Position numbers and translations under genes: made by a program
Shown here: positions 1-8,365 of the stretch, in pieces
Layout of the letters: each line of letters starts with the position of its first letter
Numbering within the stretch: the stretch's first letter is position 1
Source: Comamonas sp.
GTDB taxonomy: Bacteria; Pseudomonadota; Gammaproteobacteria; Burkholderiales; Burkholderiaceae_C
DNA length: 41,926 bases
Assembly: GCA_015478895.1 (NCBI GenBank)
Contig: JADMKK010000007.1
Location: 1-41,926 of the forward strand
Direction: 5' to 3'
The notes under the pieces: generated by a model
The model's database searches: none
What the model was told of the DNA's origin: nothing
What the model saw: the letters and a program-made list of their open reading frames with translations, nothing else

Positions 1-87
1 TCCTTCCCATCCCGAACAGGACCGTGAAACGACTTTGCGCCGATGATAGTGCGGGTTCCCGTGTGAAAGTAGGTCATCGTCAGGCTC
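1..87 (+). rRNA. rrf: 5S ribosomal RNA, 3' part
   Basis: The first bases carry the conserved 5S core CCCGAACAGG and the 3' segment GTGTGAAAGTAGGT followed by CGTCAGGCT, as in betaproteobacterial 5S rRNA. The 5' part lies outside the window, so the window starts at the end of an rRNA operon. A strong terminator follows within 12 bases. The exact 3' end is judged from the closing CAGGCT and may be off by a few bases. Confidence 0.93.
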
Positions 88-97
88 TTACAATGAC

Positions 98-136
98 AAA
101 CCCCTGACCTCCGCAAGTGGCAGGGGTTTTGTTTTT
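98..136 (+). terminator. Rho-independent terminator of the rRNA operon
   Basis: AAACCCCTG at 98–106 pairs with CAGGGGTTT at 121–129, followed by the T-rich stretch TTTTGTTTTT. It lies directly behind the 5S rRNA and ends that operon. Confidence 0.88.
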
Positions 137-173
137 GGTGCATTTGAATCAACAAGACCAAAATTCAAGAGAC

Positions 174-208
174 CAAAAAATAAGAGCACCGTGCCGGTGC
201 TCTTATTG
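174..208 (-). terminator. Terminator of the glutamine amidotransferase gene
   Basis: Read on the minus strand, AATAAGAGCACCG and CGGTGCTCTTATT form a long stem with a 3-nt loop, followed by a T run (AAAAAA on the plus strand before 180). It sits about 60 bases behind the stop of the minus-strand gene that ends at 265. Confidence 0.8.
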
Positions 209-242
209 CATCTACGTACGAAAACTACCGAAAGTCCAATAT

Positions 243-270
243 TTACTAGGGCAGGTAGCTATCTTTATTT
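243..270 (-). repeat. Half copy of the Comamonadaceae-type hairpin repeat
   Basis: On the minus strand this reads AAATAAAGATAGCTACCTGC followed by CCTAGTAA. The 16-base core GATAGCTACCTGCCCT is identical to the complete copy at 25223–25272. The second half of the element is not recognisable, so this copy is truncated or diverged. It overlaps the last codons of the neighbouring glutamine amidotransferase gene. Confidence 0.55.
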
Positions 271-1041
271 ACCTTGGCCTAAATACAGGCGGCCATCCAC
301 AAAGACATTGACCACGCCTGGCTCGAACTGCGTCCAGCATTCATTGCTGGTCAAAGGCGCTGTCACGATGACGGCGACTTTGTCGTTGGGGGTGGTTTCG
401 CTGGAGAAATCTACGCTCAGGTCTTCATCGGCCAAGTGGGCGGCGGCAAAGGGGTGGCAGCGCTCGGTATAGAACAAATTGGTGGTGGCGTGCGACCACA
501 GCGCTTCACCGTTCGACAGCAAGAAGTTGAACGTGCCATGCGGTGAGATACGCTTGGCCAGCTCTTGCAGCGTAATGGTCAGTTCTTCGATGCTGGGCAC
601 ACCGGCGTGCGACTTCCACAACTCTTGCATGATCCAGCAAAACGCCAGTTCACTGTCGGTGGTGCCCACGGGATGAAAGTGCGTGTGCAGTTTGGGTGCG
701 AAGTTTTTCAGATCGCCGTTATGGGCAAACACCCAGTTGCGGCCCCAGAGTTCTCGCACAAAGGGGTGGCAGTTTTGCAGGCTGACCAGCCCTTGTGTGG
801 CTTTGCGAATGTGGGCAATGACGTGCTTGCTCTTGATGGGGTATTCGCGGATCAGTTTGGCAATGGGCGAATCAATGGCGCGTTCGTGGTCGACAAAGTG
901 CCGCAGGCCTTTTTCTTCAAAAAATGCGATGCCCCAGCCGTCGGTGTGATCGCCCGTATTGCCTGCGCGTTGCGCAAAGCCGCTAAAGCTAAAGCGCACA
1001 TCGGTGGGCGTGTTGCAGTTCATTCCTAAAAGCTGGCACAT
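265..1041 (-). CDS. Class II glutamine amidotransferase (YafJ-like)
   Basis: 258-residue cytoplasmic protein of the Ntn-hydrolase class II glutamine amidotransferase family, close in length to E. coli YafJ. The chosen start gives MCQLLGMNC, so that removal of Met exposes Cys2, the N-terminal nucleophile of these enzymes. An upstream in-frame start would bury this cysteine and is therefore rejected. Further family features are GNTGDHTDGWGIAFF, VIAHIRKATQG and CHPFVRELWGRNWVFAHNGDL (the ARG/HNG region). Family members release ammonia from glutamine, but the acceptor substrate of YafJ-type proteins is unknown. The gene stands alone, ends in a strong terminator, and its 3' end overlaps a hairpin-repeat half copy. 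Confidence 0.9.
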   Translation of the reverse strand: MCQLLGMNCNTPTDVRFSFSGFAQRAGNTGDHTDGWGIAFFEEKGLRHFVDHERAIDSPIAKLIREYPIKSKHVIAHIRKATQGLVSLQNCHPFVRELWGRNWVFAHNGDLKNFAPKLHTHFHPVGTTDSELAFCWIMQELWKSHAGVPSIEELTITLQELAKRISPHGTFNFLLSNGEALWSHATTNLFYTERCHPFAAAHLADEDLSVDFSSETTPNDKVAVIVTAPLTSNECWTQFEPGVVNVFVDGRLYLGQGK

Positions 1042-1119
1042 GGGCGCAAATCCGTTTTTCATAGCAAACAAGGCGCATAGCCTAACGCGGCTTGGCGCGC
1101 ATGTCTGCAATGGAGCAGC

Positions 1120-2580
1120 TCAGCGCTGGGCTTTCTTGGGTGATCGCAGCTGGGTGGCGGCCACAAAGGCCAGCAGGCACAGTACGGTGAGCATGGCAAA
1201 GCTCTCATGGAAAGCTGCCATGCGCCCCTGTACTTCTGACAACGCAGGATTGGCAGCATTGGCTGCCAGACGCCATTCGAGCACGATGCCGCACAGGCCC
1301 ACGCCAATCGCACCGCCCAGCATGCGGATGAAACTGATGGTGCTGGAGCCTTGCGAGATCAAAGCGCGGTCCAGCGGACGCAGAGCACCCAGGCTCAAAC
1401 TGGGCAGGATAAAACCCAGCCCAACACGGCCCACGATGATGAAGCCTGCCAGCAGCCACAGCGCGGTGCCCGGCCCGGCCCACAGCATCAAACCAAACGA
1501 CAGTGCCAGCAAAGCCATGCCGATGCTGACCAGCCAGTGCGTGGGCTGCGTATCGGCCATGCGGCCCACCAGCGGAATGGTGACGGCCAGCACCAGCCCG
1601 GCGGGCAGCAGCAGATTGCCCGCGTAGCTGGCCGACAGGCCCAGCCCCATCTGGATAAATACCGGAATCAGATAGGTCGAGCCAAACATGGCCGTGCCGT
1701 AGATAAAGGCCACAATGCAGCCCATCACAAAGGGGCGGTAGGCATACAGGCGCAAATCCATCAAAGGCTTGCGGCCTGTGCGCTGCAAGCGTTGCTGCCA
1801 GACGATGAAGGCGAACAGGCAGGCCACGGCGACGCCTGCTAGCAGCACTGCCTGCGTGTGGCTGTGGTGAAAGGCCACCAGCGCATTGAGTACGCTGAGC
1901 GTACCGACGCTGACCAGGGCCAGGCCCAGCAGATCGAGCCTGTTGCTGCCTGCGCCTTGGGCTGCATCGTCCGGGGTGGAAGTCGGCACATATTTCCATG
2001 CCAGCCACAGCGACAGCAGGCAGGGCGGAAGCACCATGAAGAAGGTGCTGCGCCAGCCCATCCAGTCCACCAGCAGCCCGCCCAATGCGGGTGCCAGCGC
2101 CGGTGCCAGCACCACACCCATGCCAAAGATGCCGCCTGCACGGCCCTGCTCATTGGCCATGAAGGCGCGCAGGATGATGATGGCGGGAATCGGCTGGATG
2201 ATGCCGGCAGCCAAGCCTTCGGCCATGCGCGAAAGCAGCAGCAATTCAAAGTGCTGGGCAAAGCCACCCAGCAAACCACCGGCCATCAGCAGCACCACGG
2301 CCCCCGCATAGGTACCGCGATAGCCAAAGCGCGACAGCATCCACGGCGTAACCAGCATGGCCACGGTGGAGGCCACCATGAAGCCTGAAGTGATCCACTG
2401 CGCGCGCTCCTGCCCCAGCCCGAAATATTCACTGATGGCCGGGATGGCGACGTTGACGCTGGTGGACGGGATGATGGAGGCAATCGTGCCCACCATCAGC
2501 GCCATCAGTAGCAGCCAGCGGTAACGCTCGCCGTAGCGGGTTTTCAGAACGTTGGTGGGCGAGGGCGCAAACCAGGACAT
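1120..2580 (-). CDS. DHA2-family MFS multidrug efflux transporter (EmrB/QacA-like)
   Basis: 486-residue inner membrane protein with a short cytoplasmic N-terminus and many hydrophobic helices, as expected for the 14-helix DHA2 branch of the major facilitator superfamily. Typical segments are the first helix with SIIPSTSVNVAIPAI, the QWITSGFM motif after helix 1, and GGLLVDWMGWRSTFF (the GG-W-R-x-F motif C of DHA2 exporters) in the middle. It probably exports drugs or toxic metabolites by proton antiport. No membrane-fusion partner or outer membrane channel lies nearby. The start at 2580 (MSWFAPSP) avoids overlap with the upstream small gene. A longer frame to 2709 lacks typical N-terminal sequence. 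Substrate unknown. Confidence 0.88.
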   Translation of the reverse strand: MSWFAPSPTNVLKTRYGERYRWLLLMALMVGTIASIIPSTSVNVAIPAISEYFGLGQERAQWITSGFMVASTVAMLVTPWMLSRFGYRGTYAGAVVLLMAGGLLGGFAQHFELLLLSRMAEGLAAGIIQPIPAIIILRAFMANEQGRAGGIFGMGVVLAPALAPALGGLLVDWMGWRSTFFMVLPPCLLSLWLAWKYVPTSTPDDAAQGAGSNRLDLLGLALVSVGTLSVLNALVAFHHSHTQAVLLAGVAVACLFAFIVWQQRLQRTGRKPLMDLRLYAYRPFVMGCIVAFIYGTAMFGSTYLIPVFIQMGLGLSASYAGNLLLPAGLVLAVTIPLVGRMADTQPTHWLVSIGMALLALSFGLMLWAGPGTALWLLAGFIIVGRVGLGFILPSLSLGALRPLDRALISQGSSTISFIRMLGGAIGVGLCGIVLEWRLAANAANPALSEVQGRMAAFHESFAMLTVLCLLAFVAATQLRSPKKAQR

Positions 2581-2626
2581 AGGCTTCACAGCAGCAAAAC
2601 AGGAAGCGTGCGAGGGTACGCCTGTC

Positions 2627-2845
2627 TTAAGGATTCGGGGTGCCAGTGGGCGACAGTCCTTGACCGCAAGCGGGGCAAATGCACTGCTTGCGGCGCTGTT
2701 GCGGCGCAATGCGTTCTAGCGCTGCGGGGTCGATGGACGTCTGCATGCACCAGCAGCTTTCAGGCGGCAAGCCTGCAGCGATGGCGCATTGGTTGGCTTG
2801 ACCGCACAAAGGGCAGTGTGAGGGAGTGGAGGCAAGGGACGACAT
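2627..2845 (-). CDS. Small cysteine-rich CWC-family protein
   Basis: 72-residue protein with the pattern CPLCGQANQC–x–ESCWC–x–RRKQCICPACGQG, which matches the cysteine-rich CWC family (Pfam Cys_rich_CWC), a small zinc-ribbon-like family of unknown function. The four CxxC/CWC pairs are intact. The start at 2845 (MSSLASTP) is preferred over an upstream frame start at 2890 because the extra residues do not resemble the family. It lies just upstream of the MFS transporter on the same strand, 46 bases apart, so the two may be co-transcribed, and is divergent from the serine hydrolase. Confidence 0.8.
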   Translation of the reverse strand: MSSLASTPSHCPLCGQANQCAIAAGLPPESCWCMQTSIDPAALERIAPQQRRKQCICPACGQGLSPTGTPNP

Positions 2846-2978
2846 GCGCGCAGTGTAGAAGCTCCCCACCCTTGACGCTGCTGCAAACACCCATTGGTGG
2901 CCAGCCCTTCGCTGCAGACAATGAACCGCCTTGTCTCAGCACCCTCTTCATGCGGCAAGGCAGGGAACCTACAACGAC

Positions 2979-2984
2979 AAGGAG
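2979..2984 (+). promoter_or_regulatory. Ribosome binding site fixing a GTG start
   Basis: AAGGAG at 2979–2984 lies 6 bases before GTG at 2991. This argues for the GTG rather than the upstream ATG at 2931 as the start of the serine hydrolase. Confidence 0.7.
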
Positions 2985-2990
2985 ACACAC

Positions 2991-4199
2991 GTGGCGATCA
3001 AGAAAGTGTTGCTGGGCACCCTCATCATTGCGGGTGCGGCCGCTGTGGGCGGTTGGTTCAGTCTGGACAAGGAAACACGGGGCCTGCTGGCCACCTTGCC
3101 GACCAACCGCGATCTGTTGTTCTGGACGCAGCCGCAGCGCGATGCAGCCTTTCGCGCGCTGGATCGTATTGCGTTAATGGCCAAAGCCAATGTCGTGCCC
3201 GCTAGCGGTACGCCATCTCCCCTGCCCGTGGGCCAACCGCTGCCACTGTCTACCGATACCGATGCCTTTATGGCGGCCCAGCGCAGTGCCGCGCTGCTGA
3301 TCGTGCACAAGGGGCAGTTGCGGCTAGAGCGTTATGGCCTGGACTTTGAAGGCAGCGGGCGCTGGACCAGTTTTTCCGTCGCCAAATCGTTCACCTCAAC
3401 CCTGGTGGGCGCGGCGTTGAAGGACGGTTTTATCCAGAGTCTGGACGACAAGGTCAGCGTCTATATTCCCGATCTCAAAGGCTCCGCCTATGACGATGTC
3501 AGCGTGCGGCAGTTGCTGACCATGACCTCGGGCGTGCAGTGGAATGAAGACTATGCCGACCCCAACTCGGATGTGGCCAAGTTCAACAACCACAAGCCGG
3601 AGGCCGGGCAGGAAGCGCTGGTGAGCTATATGCGCCAGTTGCCCCGCGCAGCGCCAGCAGGCACGCGCTGGCTGTACAGCACGGGGGAGACGAATCTGGT
3701 GGGCACGCTGGTGCAGCAAGCCACGAAAAAGCCTTTGGCCACCTATCTGGCGGAGAAAGTCTGGGGCCCCGCAGGTATGGAGCAGCAGGCCACGTGGCTG
3801 CTGAGTAAAACCGGGCAAGAAATTGGCGGCTGCTGCATTCAGGCCGCGCCGCGTGACTATGCACGCATGGGGCTGTTCATCCTGAATGGGGCCAAGGTCA
3901 ACGGCGAGAGCATCGTCCCCGAGGGCTGGTGGCGCGATGCCACCACCAAGCAGGCCGACATTGGCGCGCCGGGTCGGGGTTATGGCTATCAATGGTGGAC
4001 GTATGACGACGGTAGCTACGCCGCACGGGGCATTTTTGGGCAGGGCATCTTTATCGACCCACAGCGTGAGCTGGTGATTGTGAGCAATGCCAACTGGGCG
4101 GGCGGCGCACGCGACCCCAAGGCGATGCAGGCGCGGGAGGAGTTTTATCGGGAGGTGCAGGGGGCGGTGGATGGGGAGGTCAAGGGTGCGGGGCAGTGA
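2991..4199 (+). CDS. Beta-lactamase-fold serine hydrolase (class C / NylB-like)
   Basis: 402-residue protein starting at GTG behind AAGGAG. The N-terminus IKKVLLGTLIIAGAAAVGGWF is a membrane anchor or uncleaved signal, so the enzyme is probably periplasmic. The S-x-x-K active site is S129-VA-K132 in SFSVAKSFTS. A Tyr motif follows in RWLYSTGETN, and GRGYGYQWW lies near the C-terminus where beta-lactamases have KTG. The stretch CCIQAAPRDYARMG–LFILNG and the overall length resemble 6-aminohexanoate-dimer hydrolase (NylB) and related esterases more than true AmpC. It probably hydrolyses an ester or amide; the substrate is unknown. It is monocistronic, divergent from the CWC gene, and followed by a decayed gene. 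Confidence 0.87.
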   Translation: MAIKKVLLGTLIIAGAAAVGGWFSLDKETRGLLATLPTNRDLLFWTQPQRDAAFRALDRIALMAKANVVPASGTPSPLPVGQPLPLSTDTDAFMAAQRSAALLIVHKGQLRLERYGLDFEGSGRWTSFSVAKSFTSTLVGAALKDGFIQSLDDKVSVYIPDLKGSAYDDVSVRQLLTMTSGVQWNEDYADPNSDVAKFNNHKPEAGQEALVSYMRQLPRAAPAGTRWLYSTGETNLVGTLVQQATKKPLATYLAEKVWGPAGMEQQATWLLSKTGQEIGGCCIQAAPRDYARMGLFILNGAKVNGESIVPEGWWRDATTKQADIGAPGRGYGYQWWTYDDGSYAARGIFGQGIFIDPQRELVIVSNANWAGGARDPKAMQAREEFYREVQGAVDGEVKGAGQ

Positions 4200-4412
4200 T
4201 GCAACGGCTTTACAGAGATGCTGGAAGCGGCCAAGGCGCAAGGCGGAGCGTGAGTTAAATGCGCTGTTCGCAGACAAGAAGGCCACCTCAGAGACCGTCT
4301 CATCTGCGGTTGCCACTGCAGCTACTGCACAAGGAAAACTGCGCGAGACGCACCTTCGCTATCACTTATCCATGATGAAGGTGCTGACTCCTGCGCAGGT
4401 AACGGCTTACCA
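4200..4412 (+). pseudogene. Decayed 3' remnant of a Spy/CpxP-like periplasmic protein gene
   Basis: Two frames together encode recognisable pieces. One frame gives FTEMLEAAKAQGGA then a stop. The next frame continues with ERELNALFADKKATSE…LRYHLSMMKVLTPAQVTAYQ. The amphipathic helices and the LTPAQ motif resemble the Spy/CpxP/heavy-metal-sensor (CnrX/CzcI-like) family, whose members end with an LTxxQ motif. No start codon, signal peptide or 5' half is present, and a frameshift separates the pieces. It directly follows the serine hydrolase stop, so the 5' part may have been lost when the two regions were joined. The family call rests on motif memory only. Confidence 0.5.
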
Positions 4413-4449
4413 AATAGATAAAGGCACCGCGCGGTGCCTTTATCTATTT
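4412..4449. terminator. 38-bp perfect palindrome, probable bidirectional terminator
   Basis: AAATAGATAAAGGCACCGC at 4412–4430 is followed directly by its exact reverse complement at 4431–4449. As RNA it forms an 18–19 bp hairpin in either direction. The A/T-rich outer arms act as the U tract. It lies between the remnant on the plus strand and the 3' end of malate synthase on the minus strand, which fits a shared terminator. Confidence 0.7.
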
Positions 4450-4456
4450 ACAAGCC

Positions 4457-4500
4457 AAATCAGCCTTTAGCCCTTATACAGAAAGGGCTAGCAGCTATGA
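4457..4500 (-). repeat. Copy of the interspersed hairpin repeat
   Basis: On the minus strand: TCATAGCTGCTAGCCCTTTC, then TGTATAAGGGCTAAAGGCTG and ATTT. AGCCCTT pairs with AAGGGCT across a short loop. The same plan (ATAGCT, then CCCTT-loop-AAGGG, then an A/GGC tail) is present at 6865 and 25223. It lies immediately behind the malate synthase stop. Confidence 0.65.
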
Positions 4501-4507
4501 CTCTTGA

Positions 4508-6703
4508 TTAAGCCTGACCGGCTTTCACCTTCAGACGCCATGCGTGCAGCAGTGGCTCGGTGTAGCCGGAAGGTTGTTCCTTGCCCTTGAACACCAGGTC
4601 CAGCGCGGCTTGCATGGCGCCGCCGTTGGGGTTGGCTTCCAGGCTCTTGTAGCTGGCGTCACCGGCGTTTTGGCTGTCCACCACCTTGGCCATGCGGGCG
4701 AAGGAGGCACGTACCTGGTCTTCGCTGACGATGCCGTGCAGCAGCCAGTTGGCAATGTGCTGGCTGGAGATGCGCAGCGTGGCGCGGTCTTCCATCAGGC
4801 CCACGTTGTGGATGTCCAGCACCTTGGAGCAGCCCACGCCCGCATCGATCCAGCGCACCACGTAGCCGAGGATGCCTTGCACGTTGTTGTCCACTTCTTG
4901 CTGCTTTTCCGCATCCGTCCATTTGGGGTCTTTGGCCACGGGGATTTGCAGCAGATCGGCCAGGATGTTTTCACGCTCGGTGTCGGCGCTGGTTTTTTCC
5001 AGCTCCTTTTGCACTTCCGCCACGTTCACTTGGTGGTAGTGCAGGGCGTGCAGCGTAGCGCCGGTGGGCGAGGGCACCCACGCGGTGTTGGCGCCCGACT
5101 TGGGGTGGCCAATCTTTTGTTCCAGCATGGCCTTCATCAAGTCAGGCATGGCCCACATGCCCTTGCCGATCTGGGCGCGGCCACGCAGGCCCATGGTCAG
5201 GCCGACTAGCACGTTGTTGCGCTCGTACGCTGGCAACCAGGCGCTGGCCTTCATGTCGGCTTTGCGCACCATAGGGCCGGCGTGCATGGCGGTGTGCATT
5301 TCATCGCCCGTGCGGTCCAGGAAGCCGGTGTTGATGAACGCCACGCGCGCAGGGGCGGCGGCAATCGAGGCCTTCAGGTTGGCGCTGGTGCGGCGCTCTT
5401 CGTCCATGATGCCCAGTTTCACCGTGTTGGGTTGCAAGCCCAGCAGCTGCTCGACACGGCCAAACAGGATGTCGGCAAAGCCCACTTCGGCAGGGCCGTG
5501 CATTTTGGGTTTGACGATGTAGACGCTGCCGGTGCGGCTGTTGCGAATGCCGTTGGCGCCGTGGCCTTGCAGGTCGTGCATGGCGATGGCGGTGGTGACG
5601 ACGGCATCCAAAATGCCTTCAGGAATTTCCTTGCCTTCAGCGCCCCACAAGATGGCGGGGTTGGTCATCAGGTGGCCCACATTGCGCAGGAACATCAACG
5701 AGCGGCCATGCAGTTTCACCGGCTGGCCATCGGCGCCGGTGTATTCACGGTCGCTATTGAGGCCGCGGGTCACGGTCTTGCCGCCCTTGTCGAAGGACTC
5801 CGTCAGCGTGCCCTTCAAGATGCCCAGCCAGTTGCTGTAGCCCAGCACTTTGTCTTCCGCATCTACGGCGGCGACGGAGTCTTCCAGGTCCAGGATGGTC
5901 GAGACTGCGGCTTCCACCACCAAGTCGGCCACACCTGCTGCATCGCTGCTGCCAATCGGGGTGGATTTGTTGACGATGATGTCGATGTGCAAGCCGTTGT
6001 TCTGGAGCAGCACAGAGGTGGGCGCTGCAGCATCACCTTGGTAGCCAATGAACTTCTCGGCGTCTTGCAGGCCCGTGGTGCTGCCGTCCTTCAAGCGAAC
6101 GACCAGCTTGCCGCCTTCGACTTGGTAGCTGGTGGCGTCTTTGTGCGAGCCTGTGGCCAGTGGCACAGCCTGATCCAGGAAGTTGCGGGCGAACTCAATG
6201 ACCTTGGCACCGCGCACAGGGTTGTAGCCCTTGCCTTTTTCAGCGCCACCATCTTCAGGAATGGCATCGGTGCCATACAGCGCGTCATACAAAGAGCCCC
6301 AGCGTGCGTTGGCGGCGTTCAGTGCGTAGCGGGCATTCAGAATGGGCACCACCAGTTGCGGGCCGGCCATGGTGGCCAGCTCGGCATCAACGTTTTCGGT
6401 GGTGGCTTTGGCGTCTTTGGGGGACTCCACCAGATAGCCAATTTGTGTCAGAAACTTCTGGTAGCCGGCCATATTGATGATGGGGCCGGGGTTGGCCTTG
6501 TGCCAGGTGTCCAGTTCCACTTGAATGCGGTCGCGTTCAGCCAGCAGGGCGGCGTTCTTGGGGGCCAGGTCGGCTACCAGGGCATCAAAGCCTTTCCAGA
6601 ATGCCGCCGGCTCCACGCCGGTGCCGGGCAGCACTTGTTCATTAATGAAAGTGTGCAGTTGGTTGGCAACTTGCAAACCGTGGACTTGGGTGCGTACAGT
6701 CAT
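4508..6703 (-). CDS. glcB: Malate synthase G
   Basis: 731-residue cytoplasmic enzyme that condenses glyoxylate and acetyl-CoA to malate in the glyoxylate bypass and glycolate use. The length fits the G isoform (E. coli 723) rather than the shorter A form. Diagnostic stretches are [18 protein letters not shown] near residue 80, the barrel segment [45 protein letters not shown], and near the C-terminus [20 protein letters not shown], which carries the catalytic Asp of MEDRATLR. The start is supported by AAGGAG at 6713–6718 (minus strand). The gene is divergent from a LysR regulator and ends next to a hairpin repeat and a palindromic terminator. Confidence 0.97.
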   Translation of the reverse strand: MTVRTQVHGLQVANQLHTFINEQVLPGTGVEPAAFWKGFDALVADLAPKNAALLAERDRIQVELDTWHKANPGPIINMAGYQKFLTQIGYLVESPKDAKATTENVDAELATMAGPQLVVPILNARYALNAANARWGSLYDALYGTDAIPEDGGAEKGKGYNPVRGAKVIEFARNFLDQAVPLATGSHKDATSYQVEGGKLVVRLKDGSTTGLQDAEKFIGYQGDAAAPTSVLLQNNGLHIDIIVNKSTPIGSSDAAGVADLVVEAAVSTILDLEDSVAAVDAEDKVLGYSNWLGILKGTLTESFDKGGKTVTRGLNSDREYTGADGQPVKLHGRSLMFLRNVGHLMTNPAILWGAEGKEIPEGILDAVVTTAIAMHDLQGHGANGIRNSRTGSVYIVKPKMHGPAEVGFADILFGRVEQLLGLQPNTVKLGIMDEERRTSANLKASIAAAPARVAFINTGFLDRTGDEMHTAMHAGPMVRKADMKASAWLPAYERNNVLVGLTMGLRGRAQIGKGMWAMPDLMKAMLEQKIGHPKSGANTAWVPSPTGATLHALHYHQVNVAEVQKELEKTSADTERENILADLLQIPVAKDPKWTDAEKQQEVDNNVQGILGYVVRWIDAGVGCSKVLDIHNVGLMEDRATLRISSQHIANWLLHGIVSEDQVRASFARMAKVVDSQNAGDASYKSLEANPNGGAMQAALDLVFKGKEQPSGYTEPLLHAWRLKVKAGQA

Positions 6704-6739
6704 GGAAGAAAGCTCCTTGGATCATGTGAAAACGGCTGA

Positions 6740-6754
6740 CTCCGAGCCTCGGAG
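6740..6754. repeat. Short palindrome in the glcB leader
   Basis: CTCCGAG-C-CTCGGAG, two 7-base arms around one base, 37 bases upstream of the malate synthase start. It could be an operator half or a hairpin in the leader mRNA. Its role is unknown. Confidence 0.4.
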
Positions 6755-6821
6755 CCTTGTTGACACTGTATTGCAAAGCTCAGAGTTAATAAATCGTGGA
6801 AAAAGCGTAGAACTGATGACT

Positions 6822-6849
6822 TTTATGCAAAAGTGGGTAACACTGCCAA
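6822..6849 (-). promoter_or_regulatory. Possible sigma-70 promoter of glcB
   Basis: On the minus strand TTGGCA (−35, bases 6849–6844) and CATAAA (−10, bases 6827–6822) are 16 bases apart and point to glcB. The −35 lies between the arms of the dyad at 6837–6862, so a protein bound there could control this promoter. Judged by eye only. Confidence 0.35.
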
Positions 6850-6862
6850 GTTGCTGTGTTAC
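6837..6862. promoter_or_regulatory. Candidate operator of the divergent LysR regulator
   Basis: GTAACAC at 6837–6843 and GTGTTAC at 6856–6862 form a perfect 7-base dyad with a 12-base centre. It lies between the divergent glcB and lysR genes and overlaps the putative glcB −35. Position and symmetry fit a LysR-type recognition site; binding is inferred. Confidence 0.45.
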
Positions 6863-6864
6863 TC

Positions 6865-6912
6865 AAATAAATAGCTGCTTGCCCTTTGTGCATAAGGGCT
6901 AGAGCCATATTT
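6865..6912 (+). repeat. Copy of the interspersed hairpin repeat
   Basis: AAATAAATAGCTGCTTGCCC, then TTTGTGCATAAGGGCTAGAG and CCATATTT. GCCCTT pairs with AAGGGC. Same plan as 25223–25272, including the trailing ATTTCACT. It lies between the dyad at 6837–6862 and the lysR start, inside the divergent promoter region. Confidence 0.7.
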
Positions 6913-6933
6913 CACTGTTAACTGATTAATGCC

Positions 6934-7866
6934 ATGGACAAACTCAAAGCCTTCGAGTCCTTTGTCTCTGTTGCCACCAGGGGCAGCTTGACCGCTGCCG
7001 CCAAGGCCGAAGGCGTGGCACCGGCCATCATGGGGCGCAGGCTGGATGCGCTGGAAGAGCACTTGGGCGTCAAGCTGATGGTGCGCACTACGCGCCGCAT
7101 CAGCCTCACGCACGAGGGCAGCGCGTTTCTGGAAGATTGCCAGCGCCTGCTGGCCGATGTATCGAATGCCGAGGCCAGTGTGTCCGCCGGTGGTGTGAAG
7201 GCCACCGGGCATTTGCGCCTCACCGCACCGGCCGGTTTTGGTCGTCGCCATGTGGCGCCGCTGGTGCCGCTGTTTCGTGACCTGCACCCGGACGTCACCA
7301 TCTCGCTGAATCTGAGTGACCGTGTGGTGGACTTGGCCGGTGAAGGCTATGACTGCGCGGTGCGCGTGGGGGATTTGCCCGATTCATCGCTCATTAGCGT
7401 GCGCATGGCGGACAACCGCCGCCTGTGTGTGGCCACCCCCGCGTACCTGCAGGCCCACGGAACGCCGCAGCACCCGTCGGAATTGGCGCAGCACCGGTGT
7501 TTGACCTTGTCCAGCGATGCCTCGCAAACGCGGGGCTGGGCGTTTCGCCTGCCCAGCCGCGATGGCGGCACGGAAGTGGTGCACTTCAAACCCACAGGTC
7601 CGCTGGATTGTTCGGACGGTCAAGTACTGCACGACTGGTGCCTGGGCGGCTGGGGCGTGGCGTGGCGCAGCACCTGGGAAGTGGAAGCGGAAATTGCGGC
7701 GGGTCGCCTGGTCGAGGTGTTGGCTGACTTTGCCGCCCCGCCCAATGGCATTTACTTGGTGTTTCCACAGCGCAAACACATGACGCTGCGCTTGCGGCTG
7801 TGGCTGGACTATTTGAAGGGGCAATATGAACGCCCCGAGTTTTGGAGTAAAGGGGTAGCGCGATGA
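6934..7866 (+). CDS. LysR-family transcriptional regulator
   Basis: 310-residue DNA-binding regulator. An N-terminal winged helix-turn-helix covers residues 1–60 (MDKLKAFESFVSVATRGSLTAAAKAEGVAPA with conserved RRLDALEEHLGVKLMVRTTRR), followed by a substrate-binding effector domain. It resembles the DsdC/PecT-like subgroup typical of Burkholderiales. No clear Shine–Dalgarno precedes the ATG. It is divergent from malate synthase G across a 230-bp region with a dyad symmetry, so it probably regulates glcB, itself, or both. Its stop overlaps the ATG of the next gene (ATGA), so the two are translated together. The effector is not known; glyoxylate or glycolate would be a reasonable guess. Confidence 0.92.
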   Translation: MDKLKAFESFVSVATRGSLTAAAKAEGVAPAIMGRRLDALEEHLGVKLMVRTTRRISLTHEGSAFLEDCQRLLADVSNAEASVSAGGVKATGHLRLTAPAGFGRRHVAPLVPLFRDLHPDVTISLNLSDRVVDLAGEGYDCAVRVGDLPDSSLISVRMADNRRLCVATPAYLQAHGTPQHPSELAQHRCLTLSSDASQTRGWAFRLPSRDGGTEVVHFKPTGPLDCSDGQVLHDWCLGGWGVAWRSTWEVEAEIAAGRLVEVLADFAAPPNGIYLVFPQRKHMTLRLRLWLDYLKGQYERPEFWSKGVAR

Positions 7867-8309
7867 CTTTGGAAGCTTTTCTGGCCAGTTTGCACATCGT
7901 GGCCATTCTCACGCTGGTGGTCTTTTTGTCGAGTGAAGCGGCGCTGTGCCGCTCGGAGTGGATGAACGAGGCCGTGGTGCGTCGCCTGGCCAGGCTGGAC
8001 ATGATTTACGGCATCACCGCCTTGGTGCTGCTGCTGACCGGCGTTGCACGCATTGTCTGGGGCGCGAAAGGATTGACTTGGTATGTCTCGCAGCCCTTGT
8101 TCCACTTGAAGATGCTGCTATTTTTTGTGACAGCTATTTTGTCGTTGCACCCCACCTTCACGATTCGCAAATGGCTCAAAGCGCTGAATGTGACGGGCAC
8201 CCTGCCGCAGCCGGAGTCAGTGCGCTTTGTGCGCAAGTGGATCATGGTGCAGGCTCACATCATTCCGGTGATCGCCGTGATTGCGGTGTATTGGGCGCGT
8301 GGCATGTAA
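7863..8309 (+). CDS. DUF2214 family membrane protein
   Basis: 148-residue integral membrane protein with four predicted hydrophobic helices: LASLHIVAILTLVVFLSS, GITALVLLLTGVARIVWG, HLKMLLFFVTAILSL and IIPVIAVIAVYWARG. The layout, the conserved EW after helix 1 and the HxxK of helix 3 match the DUF2214 family, whose function is unknown. The ATG overlaps the TGA of the LysR gene, so the two form an operon. A histidine at the start of helix 1 and another in HIIP could bind haem or a metal, but this is only a guess. Confidence 0.85.
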   Translation: MTLEAFLASLHIVAILTLVVFLSSEAALCRSEWMNEAVVRRLARLDMIYGITALVLLLTGVARIVWGAKGLTWYVSQPLFHLKMLLFFVTAILSLHPTFTIRKWLKALNVTGTLPQPESVRFVRKWIMVQAHIIPVIAVIAVYWARGM

Positions 8310-8365
8310 ACAGGGCTGAAGCCATCGCGCAGGCACAACGCAGGCTTGGCACGTAAAATCGCGCC

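Noticed and set aside
5282-6739. Long open frame on the plus strand opposite malate synthase
   Set aside because: It mirrors the codon periodicity of glcB, has no family resemblance and is fully explained as an antisense shadow.
8113-8145. Possible further copy of the hairpin repeat in the DUF2214 gene
   Set aside because: Only AAAATAGCTG on the minus strand matches; the stem arms and tail are missing.
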